From positions 310,001 to 374,000 of the forward strand of contig CALGNX010000001.1 in NCBI GenBank assembly GCA_937958265.1: a stretch of DNA of 64,000 nt, given 5' to 3'. This document shows positions 58,095 to 64,000 of the stretch, in pieces. The translations under genes were made by a program, and so were the position numbers. How positions within the stretch are numbered: the stretch's first letter is position 1; the number at the start of each line of letters is the position of its first letter. The notes under the pieces were generated by a model, which saw only the letters and a program-made list of their open reading frames with translations, had not been told where the DNA came from and did not search any database. Source of the stretch: an uncultured Algibacter sp. Lineage in GTDB: Bacteria; Bacteroidota; Bacteroidia; Flavobacteriales; Flavobacteriaceae.

Positions 58095-58124
58095 TTGCGT
58101 AAACTTAAAAAGTTTGTATATTTG
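58095..58124 (+). promoter_or_regulatory. Consensus promoter of tRNA-Met
   Basis: TTG, exactly 19 bases, then TATATTTG, ending 14 bases before the tRNA. It is a full match to the Bacteroidetes consensus. Confidence 0.78.
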
Positions 58125-58138
58125 CAACCGGAAATTAT

Positions 58139-58212
58139 GGCGAGGTAGCTCAGCTGGTTAGAGCGCAGCATTCATAATGCTGAGGTCATGGGATCGTGCC
58201 CCATTCTCGCTA
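58139..58212 (+). tRNA. tRNA-Met (CAT), with unusual T-loop
   Basis: The 74-nt cloverleaf is complete: acceptor GGCGAGG with TCTCGCT, D arm GCTC/GAGC with GG in the loop, anticodon stem CAGCA/TGCTG with loop TTCATAA, T stem ATGGG/CCCAT. The anticodon stem lacks the GGG/CCC of an initiator, so it is an elongator Met (or a lysidine-modified Ile tRNA). The T-loop reads ATCGTGC instead of TTCRANY: A at position 54 and T at 58. Discriminator A; CCA not encoded. Confidence 0.9.
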
Positions 58213-58674
58213 CATTTACAGGGTTAATCTTATAAAGATTAACCCTTTTTTTTACTACTTTTTTTTAAAATTTATAACAATTTAAAGGCATCAATCCTAA
58301 TTGTGGATAAAATCCAAAAGTCATAAAATTTATAAATTACAAATAAAACACTTAACTTTCTTTATATAAACTACAAGCAATAGCTTAAATTCATTGGGTT
58401 TATAAAGTTTTATTATTTGGGTTTCTAAATAATTATTTAAAAACAAATACTTAGTTCTTTAAATAAATTTTAAAACTTAATACCAATAATGGATACAGAC
58501 ATTTTCGCACCTTAAATTTAATAAGATGTCTTAGTACATGATATAAAAAACAAGGCATAACCATTATTTAGCTTACAAGTTAAATAGTTTGCTCTTTTAA
58601 AATAGAATTACGCCCTAGAAATAGTAAAATTTTAATTTTATGGCTTTAAAAATTATAAAACCTAGCTAACAGTA
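58213..58674. other. tRNA-Met to GT9 intergenic region
   Basis: Apart from the tRNA terminator, the 462 bases hold no gene. One exact DnaA-box sequence (TGTGGATAA, 58302-58310) stands alone. Confidence 0.6.
58221..58253 (+). terminator. Terminator after tRNA-Met
   Basis: An 11-bp stem GGGTTAATCTT (58221-58231) with AAGATTAACCC (58235-58245), loop of three, followed by eight T. It is strong. Confidence 0.92.
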
Positions 58675-59721
58675 TTATTGTAAAATACCGGCTATACCAG
58701 ACATCCAATCACTTATCGTTGTTTTATCTGTGTGATAAGCTAGGCTTCCATTACCATATGGTGCATATATTTCTGGATTAGTAACAGAAAAGAAACCAAT
58801 GCAAGGTGTTAATGCTGCACTAGCTAAATGCATTACGCCGTTATCAGCGGCTATAAAAATACTTGTGTTACTTATAATAGCTGCCATTTCTCGGAGGTCC
58901 TGGCTATAAAAATGTGGTGCTTTAAAATTTATTTTCGAAATATTTTCAATAGGTAGCATTTCAATAATATTATAATTTGGATATTCTTTTTTTAACCTAT
59001 TGTAAAGCAACTCCCACCATGTTTCAGAATAACATTTTTTGCCTGTTGCATTTGTGTAAATGCAAATTGTATTTTTCTTATTTTTAGTAATAGTTTTAAG
59101 TTTCTCATTACCCTGCGATATTTCTTTATGACTTAACTTTATATCTAATACAGGCATATTTTTGTTTTCACTTGTTATATTTAAGCTTAACAAATAATGC
59201 CTTAAATTATAAATGGGATATTTTGATATGTGCTTATGATCCTTATAAGTGGTTCGAATAACCTCATGCACATCACCAAAAACTTTTATTTTCCCATTAG
59301 ACATTTGCGTTAACAGTCTGCCTGATGATGAGTTTTTGTCGCCATTAATTACTAAATCATATTTTTTTCGTTTAATTGATATCCAACTTTTTGTATATTG
59401 ATATAAATTATTGAAAGGTTTTTTAGGTAATTTTATAATATTACTAACATTTGTGTAGTTCTTGAAAACAGGATGCGCAACGCCTCCTTTTACAAACAAA
59501 TCAATTTCACAACCTTCAAACGTATTTATTACTTCCTGAACTAAAGGGGTTAAAAGTAACTGGTTTCCTAAACGGTGATTTGGCCTAATTATTAAAACCT
59601 TCTTGATATCATGGATATTTAATTCTCCCTTTTTAGGCTCAGTATAACCGTTACCAATATTTTTGGTAATACTTCGCATAAAACGTCTTCTGTAATTATT
59701 AACTCGTTTTTTGAATTTCAT
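58675..59721 (-). CDS. Family 9 glycosyltransferase (heptosyltransferase-like)
   Basis: The 348-residue GT-B fold protein shows RLGNQLLLTPLVQEVINTFEG near the start and, in the C-terminal half, AIISNTSIFIAADNGVMHLASA and GFFSVTNPEIYAPYG, which are the ADP-heptose-type sugar-nucleotide binding motifs. It likely adds a sugar to the lipopolysaccharide core. ATG 59721 is chosen over the TTG at 59736. A TAATTTTG -7-like motif is at 59748-59755 on the minus strand. Confidence 0.85.
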   Translation of the reverse strand: MKFKKRVNNYRRRFMRSITKNIGNGYTEPKKGELNIHDIKKVLIIRPNHRLGNQLLLTPLVQEVINTFEGCEIDLFVKGGVAHPVFKNYTNVSNIIKLPKKPFNNLYQYTKSWISIKRKKYDLVINGDKNSSSGRLLTQMSNGKIKVFGDVHEVIRTTYKDHKHISKYPIYNLRHYLLSLNITSENKNMPVLDIKLSHKEISQGNEKLKTITKNKKNTICIYTNATGKKCYSETWWELLYNRLKKEYPNYNIIEMLPIENISKINFKAPHFYSQDLREMAAIISNTSIFIAADNGVMHLASAALTPCIGFFSVTNPEIYAPYGNGSLAYHTDKTTISDWMSGIAGILQ

Positions 59722-59783
59722 CAACTTAATTTTCAAAATAATGAAGGCAAAATTACAATTTTAATAAACATTCTAGCAGAGCT

Positions 59784-60629
59784 TTAATCTATTTTTTTAC
59801 TTTTATACAAAGCGTTAAAAGTTAAACCTGTAATGATTAAAGTGATTCCTAAAAGGCTAATAAGCGTGTACACTTCGCTAAATAACAAAACCCCGAAAAA
59901 CAAAGTAAATACGACTTCTAAATATTTTAAAGGTGCTACTTGATTTGTTGATGCTATTTGAAAAGCTTTAGTCATATAAACTTGCCCTAAATAACCAAAA
60001 ACACCTAATCCGGATAACTGTAACCACTCAATACCTTTTGGGTTAGTCCAATTATTTATAGATAAAACTGCCCCTAAAACTGTAGCAATAATCATAAAAT
60101 AATTAACCACTACAACCGGGTGGTCATTTTTTCCTATTTTACTAATTAAAATATAAACCAAGCCACTAAATAGTGCCGATATAAAAACTAAAATTAGCCC
60201 TATTCCTTTTAAATCTACATCAAAACCTTTTAAAACTAGAACCCCTATAAATGCCATAATAAAAAACAACCACTGTAAGGGAGCTATTTTTTCTTTAAGA
60301 AAATAAACAGCAAAAACTCCAGCAAAAATAGGAGCCATATAGCGTAATGAAACTGCTGTACCAATAGGCAAGTATTTAGTGGACATGAAAAACAAAATCA
60401 TTGAAGTAGCTCCCACTAACCCCCTCAAAATTAATAGTTTTTTTTGGTTTCCTAAAACAGGTATTTTGTTTTTAAACAAAAAACTAAAAGTAAAAACTAA
60501 AGAACCTGCAGACCTAAAAAAGACGATTTGAAAGGCACTAAAGTGTACTAGATGCTTTACCAAAGCATTCATACAAGCAAAAGCTAAAGTACTTATTAGC
60601 ATAAATTTTATAGCGTGCTTAACGTCCAA
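59784..60629 (-). CDS. EamA/DMT-family transporter
   Basis: The 281-residue protein has ten predicted membrane helices in two EamA halves; KHLVHFSAFQIVFFRSAGSLVF and PLKYLEVVFTLFFGVLLFSE are typical. It is probably an exporter of a metabolite. The start is TTG at 60629, overlapping the preceding transporter gene by 11 bases; an alternative is ATG 60602. The substrate is unknown. Confidence 0.88.
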   Translation of the reverse strand: MDVKHAIKFMLISTLAFACMNALVKHLVHFSAFQIVFFRSAGSLVFTFSFLFKNKIPVLGNQKKLLILRGLVGATSMILFFMSTKYLPIGTAVSLRYMAPIFAGVFAVYFLKEKIAPLQWLFFIMAFIGVLVLKGFDVDLKGIGLILVFISALFSGLVYILISKIGKNDHPVVVVNYFMIIATVLGAVLSINNWTNPKGIEWLQLSGLGVFGYLGQVYMTKAFQIASTNQVAPLKYLEVVFTLFFGVLLFSEVYTLISLLGITLIITGLTFNALYKSKKID

Positions 60630-61533
60630 TATGCCTTGTTTTTAATACGCGCTTAGTATTTATAAAATAGACCCCCGTAAGTAATACAGCTGCTGCTATA
60701 ACAGATTGTGTTGTAATCTGCTCATCCAACACCCACCAACCTAATATTAAAGCAACAATAGGGTTTACATATGTATTTGTAGCTACTTTTTCAGGAGACA
60801 CCTGCTTTAAAAGAAAATTAAACGATGTAAACGCTATAATACTTCCTAAAATAACAAGACCTAACATAGACCATTGTACTTTAGTTTGCCAAACATTAGG
60901 TAGTAACCAGGATTCATTTAAAATTAAACTAATAACACTTAACATTAGCCCGCCTGTAAGCATTTGATAACCTGCGTTTACAAAAATATTAGATGGTAAA
61001 TCTGCTTTAGATACAAATATACTTCCATAAGCCCAGCTTAACATACATAAGAATATTAGAAACATGCCTAATAGCTGATCTTCATGTCGCGTAATTTGTT
61101 TTTGACTTACTAAAATAAAAATGCCAATAAAACCCAAAATAACGCCAATGTAAGACATGGCTGTAATAGGCTTACCAAAAAACACACGCATTAAAATTAG
61201 TACTACTAAAGGCTGCGCAGAAACCTCCAAGGCGGCAAAACTACTATCGATGTATTGAAGTGCTAAAACTGCTAAACCATTACCTAGTGTTAAAAAAAAG
61301 AAACCCGAAATAGTACAATTTAATAATTGCTTTTTAGTAATTCTTAACTTAACCTTAAGGAATTTAGCAATTATAAAAATTACAATGCCTGCAGTAGAAA
61401 ACCTCAAAGCCGAAAGAAAAAAGGGCTGTAATTGAGAAACAGCAATTTTATTCATAAGGTATGTTGACCCCCAAATAAAATAGATAGCAAGAAAGGCTAA
61501 AACAATAAGAACGGTTTTACGCGATATACTCAT
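60619..61533 (-). CDS. EamA/DMT-family transporter
   Basis: The 304-residue protein has ten predicted helices. WGSTYLMNKIAVSQLQPFFLSALRF and PEKVATNTYVNPIVALILGWWVLDE are EamA hallmarks (YedA/RhaT type). It overlaps the next transporter gene by 11 bases, so the two are translated from one message. They are two separate full-length ten-helix proteins, not one split carrier. The substrate is unknown. Confidence 0.9.
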   Translation of the reverse strand: MSISRKTVLIVLAFLAIYFIWGSTYLMNKIAVSQLQPFFLSALRFSTAGIVIFIIAKFLKVKLRITKKQLLNCTISGFFFLTLGNGLAVLALQYIDSSFAALEVSAQPLVVLILMRVFFGKPITAMSYIGVILGFIGIFILVSQKQITRHEDQLLGMFLIFLCMLSWAYGSIFVSKADLPSNIFVNAGYQMLTGGLMLSVISLILNESWLLPNVWQTKVQWSMLGLVILGSIIAFTSFNFLLKQVSPEKVATNTYVNPIVALILGWWVLDEQITTQSVIAAAVLLTGVYFINTKRVLKTRHIGR

Positions 61534-61587
61534 ATTTTAGCCTTTATATTATTTTTAATGATATTCTCGTTAACCAAAAAAGGTTAT

Positions 61588-62040
61588 TTAGATTTTCTTC
61601 ACTCTTACCGCGTTCATTCCTTTCTGTCCGCGTTCAAGCTCATAAGTAACCTTATCATTTTCCTCAATATCCTCAAGGGTTCCGCTAACATGAACAAAAT
61701 ATTTTTCTTGATTTACACTATCAATTATAAAACCAAAACCTTTAGAATGATCAAAGAATGATACCTTTCCTTCTTTATTAGCTGGTTCCTCCTCTTCTCT
61801 ATCTTCTTTTTTAGGGATGCCTAACTCAATACTTTCTGCTTCAACCTTCTCGCGCATTGCAGGATCCGGGGGCGTATCAGTCAAATTACCATTAAAATCT
61901 ACATAAGCAAATTGAATTCCTTGTGGGTTTTCTTTAGCTTCAGCTCTACGAGCGTCTTTCTTTTTTTGCTTTTCCTCTCTCTTCTTTAAGCGTTTTTTTT
62001 CTTTTTCAATTTTGTTAAATGTTACTTGCGATTTTGCCAT
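61588..62040 (-). CDS. Cold-shock-domain protein with long charged N-terminus
   Basis: The C-terminal domain (about 88-150) is a cold-shock domain: GKVSFFDHSKGFGFII (RNP1-like) and YFVHVSGT (RNP2-like). The first 85 residues are a very basic stretch (KKRLKKREEKQKKKDARRAEAK) and then an acidic linker with EEEEP. Such proteins bind single-stranded RNA or DNA; the basic arm should add nonspecific nucleic acid binding. A -7-like TATCTTTG is 41 bases before the ATG. Confidence 0.9.
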   Translation of the reverse strand: MAKSQVTFNKIEKEKKRLKKREEKQKKKDARRAEAKENPQGIQFAYVDFNGNLTDTPPDPAMREKVEAESIELGIPKKEDREEEEPANKEGKVSFFDHSKGFGFIIDSVNQEKYFVHVSGTLEDIEENDKVTYELERGQKGMNAVRVKKI

Positions 62041-62080
62041 AGTTTAAAATATGCTACTTTTTTTGTGAATTAATATACCG

Positions 62081-62088
62081 CAAAGATA
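62081..62088 (-). promoter_or_regulatory. Candidate -7 element of the cold-shock gene
   Basis: The minus strand reads TATCTTTG, 41 bases upstream of the ATG. The -33 TTG is not at the right spacing. Confidence 0.4.
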
Positions 62089-62463
62089 CGTTTTATATTT
62101 ATTATCCTAATAATAATCAAACTATTAATGTAAAAATACCTGCTAATAATACGAGCTAGTTAAAGGTAGAACATCAACAAATTCGTACTTAAGCCTGCGC
62201 TTTAACAGTTGAAAAAATGCTTTTTAAATTTTTAATCCATGGTTTGATTTTGTTGCTCCATAAACACAAACTAAAACTAATAATTCAATAACATATTTTA
62301 ATTATAACATCTTCTATTTATAGAATATCTTATTTAAGGGGTTTTAAGCACTTTTTTAAGCAAATTTAAAAATATGACTTAATTTATTTGATAACTCTAA
62401 CCGTTTGTTAATAACTACTACTAACATTATTGAATGAAAATTAATAATTCAAAATCAATTTTT

Positions 62464-62471
62464 TAAATTTG
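62464..62471 (+). promoter_or_regulatory. Candidate -7 element of dnaX
   Basis: TAAATTTG matches TAnnTTTG, 48 bases before the TTG start. No clear -33 element is seen. Confidence 0.35.
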
Positions 62472-62518
62472 TTCATAATTAGAACTGACATCTAACGGTG
62501 TTTTTAAAACTAAAGATA

Positions 62519-63604
62519 TTGGAGCACTTTGTAGTATCGGCTAGAAAATATAGGCCTCAGACATTTAAAGATGTGGTGGGGCAGCAAGCTATTACCAATA
62601 CTTTAATAAATGCTATTAAAAACAATCATTTAGCACAAGCACTATTATTTACGGGCCCTAGGGGAGTTGGCAAAACAACATGCGCACGTATTTTAGCTAA
62701 AATGATTAATAGTAATGGGTCTGAAAATGAAGAAGAAGATTTTGCTTTTAATATTTTTGAATTAGATGCTGCATCGAACAATTCTGTAGACGATATTAGA
62801 AATCTTACAGATCAAGTTAGGATTCCTCCGCAGGTTGGAAAATATAAAGTGTACATTATTGATGAGGTACACATGTTATCACAGTCTGCTTTTAATGCAT
62901 TTTTAAAAACATTAGAAGAACCACCTAAACACTGTATCTTTATTTTAGCTACTACTGAAAAGCACAAAATAATACCAACTATATTATCTAGATGTCAAAT
63001 ATTCGATTTTAAGCGAATTACAATAAAGGACGCTAAAGAATATTTAAAATATATAGCAAAAGAACAGACAATAATTGCTGAGGATGATGCATTGCATATT
63101 ATTGCCCAAAAAGCCGATGGAGCAATGCGTGATGCGCTTTCCATTTTTGATCGTGTAGTTAGCTTTTCTGGAAAAAACTTAACCAGACAAGCGGTTACCG
63201 AAAATTTAAATGTACTTGATTATGAAACGTATTTTACAAGTACAGACCTTATATTGGAAAATAAAATTCCAGAATTATTATTACAATTCAACCAAACTAT
63301 TGCTAAGGGGTTTGATGGTCATCATTTTATTATTGGCTTAGCATCTCATTTTAGAGACTTACTTGTTAGCCAAACTCCTAACACCATTAAATTACTAGAA
63401 GTTGGCGACCAAATCAAAGAAAAATATTTAGAGCAATCTCAAAAAGCTAGTCAAAATTTTTTAATAGAAGGTATTAGTCTGGCTAACGATTGTGATTTAA
63501 AATATAAAGCGAGTAAAAACCAGCGACTGCTAATCGAGCTAACCTTAATGCAACTTGCGTCCATTACTCACAATGGAGAAAAAAAAAAAGTAAACACTAT
63601 ATAA
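62519..63604 (+). CDS. dnaX: DNA polymerase III gamma subunit (dnaX, short product)
   Basis: DnaX is the clamp-loader motor. The frame starts at TTG 62519 (MEHFVVSARKYRPQTFKDVVGQ), the usual flavobacterial N-terminus, not at GTG 62498. Walker A GPRGVGKTTCARILA, Walker B IIDEVHMLS and the SRC box (ILSRCQ) are present, but the usual zinc-finger Cys cluster between Walker A and B is missing: FAFNIFELDAAS follows the MINSNGSENEEED stretch. The in-frame product ends EKKKVNTI after a run of eleven A, 361 aa; longer DnaX needs a -1 shift. Confidence 0.9.
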   Translation: MEHFVVSARKYRPQTFKDVVGQQAITNTLINAIKNNHLAQALLFTGPRGVGKTTCARILAKMINSNGSENEEEDFAFNIFELDAASNNSVDDIRNLTDQVRIPPQVGKYKVYIIDEVHMLSQSAFNAFLKTLEEPPKHCIFILATTEKHKIIPTILSRCQIFDFKRITIKDAKEYLKYIAKEQTIIAEDDALHIIAQKADGAMRDALSIFDRVVSFSGKNLTRQAVTENLNVLDYETYFTSTDLILENKIPELLLQFNQTIAKGFDGHHFIIGLASHFRDLLVSQTPNTIKLLEVGDQIKEKYLEQSQKASQNFLIEGISLANDCDLKYKASKNQRLLIELTLMQLASITHNGEKKKVNTI

Positions 63605-64000
63605 TACCTGCATTATATTTTAAAAATAAAGGTAATACAACTACAGCAGTAAATTTACCCAAGAGTACAACAATAGCCCCGCCGGTAAACGATAAGCAAT
63701 TAAATAATAATTTAAAAAACGCATCTGGAGCAGTTAAAAAACAAGAACCAAATGCAACACCGAAAATTGTTTTAAACAAAAACTCTAAACGTAAATCAGG
63801 ACTATCTTTATCTAGCATACGCACTAAAAAAGAGCACATTATTAAGCAAATGGACGTTGTTGTTGATGAAGAAAATTTACCATCAGAGCCATTTTTAGAT
63901 AAAGATTTTTTTACCGCTTGGCACACATTTATCGAACAGCTAAGAACAAACGGTAAACATAATTTGGCATCTATTTTAGCCATTGACACTCCTAAAATTA
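63589..64000 (+). CDS. dnaX: DnaX tau C-terminal part in the -1 frame (3' cut)
   Basis: From the end of the A run, the -1 frame (AGT at 63589) is open to the window end (137 codons). It reads SKHYIIPALYFKNK, a Pro/Asn/Ser/Thr-rich linker, SKRKSGLSLSSIRTKK and KQMDVVVDEENLPSEP, then FTAWHTFIEQL, which is the pattern of the tau-specific C-terminal part in flavobacteria. It has no start of its own. It is either reached by slippage at the A run (programmed tau/gamma) or the run is one A short in this assembly. Confidence 0.85.

Larger units (their letters stand above)
62041..62518. other. Divergent region before dnaX
   Basis: The 478 bases separate the divergent cold-shock and dnaX genes. They are AT-rich and hold only the two -7-like elements. 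Confidence 0.65.

Noticed and set aside
58302-58310. Exact DnaA-box sequence TGTGGATAA
   Set aside because: Isolated, in an AT-rich intergenic region; a 9-base match is expected by chance.
59784-61533. Two EamA genes as one split transporter
   Set aside because: Each has the full set of about ten helices and both EamA halves.
63597-63989. Minus-strand open frame of 130 codons at the window end
   Set aside because: It is the antisense reading of the tau C-terminal part of dnaX.

Overview
The window looks like chromosomal DNA of a marine-type member of the Flavobacteriaceae (Bacteroidetes). The support is its low GC content, proteins typical of that phylum (the type IX secretion protein PorD, a DUF4290-murA pair, YbbR next to coaE, a DUF2279 protein, an M1 peptidase), and promoters of the Bacteroidetes kind (TTG, 19-20 bases, TAnnTTTG). 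Genus cannot be told from the sequence alone. Almost everything is core housekeeping DNA in short operons. The one clear accessory block is a type I restriction-modification locus at about 44.4-51.2 kb.

Layout. 0-5.7 kb: end of an esterase gene, then a minus-strand series of glycosyltransferase, YbbR protein, coaE and a histidine kinase/response regulator pair. 5.9-13.8 kb: minus-strand core cluster with a DUF6913-like gene, dapA, bamD, rpoZ, coaBC, porD, recN and fabI. 13.9-17.2 kb: a 5'-nucleotidase split over two genes, and kynurenine 3-monooxygenase. 17.7-20.6 kb: ligA and prmC. 20.8-23.5 kb: LEA-type lipoprotein, ribD, HAD hydrolase, YigZ. 23.5-30.7 kb: thioesterase, dnaA, an RsmI-like methyltransferase, then mltG, GNAT and dapF with cell-envelope neighbours. 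31-38 kb: HtrA protease, a coiled-coil membrane protein, an LRR-kinase, a DsbA-like protein, tRNA-Tyr and a deoxynucleoside kinase. 38.4-43.9 kb: ppa, M1 peptidase, murA, DUF4290, DUF493. 44.6-51.1 kb: XRE regulator, hsdM, hsdS, hsdR. 51.5-58.2 kb: P-loop ATPase, recQ, fmt, HU, YqgE, an aminotransferase class IV enzyme, a START-like protein and tRNA-Met. 58.7-62.0 kb: GT9 glycosyltransferase, two EamA transporters, a cold-shock-domain protein. 62.5-64 kb: dnaX, cut by the window edge.

Unusual points. dnaX changes frame at a run of eleven A, which could yield both gamma and tau. Five copies of an approximately 90-bp dispersed repeat lie in intergenic DNA. The restriction locus is bracketed by related motifs in inverted orientation. 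MurA has Asp in place of the fosfomycin-target Cys. tRNA-Met has a non-consensus T-loop. No CRISPR array, insertion sequence, prophage, rRNA or convincing replication origin was seen. I did not find a clearly new multi-gene system; the best candidates for something undescribed are the repeat family and the restriction-locus boundaries.
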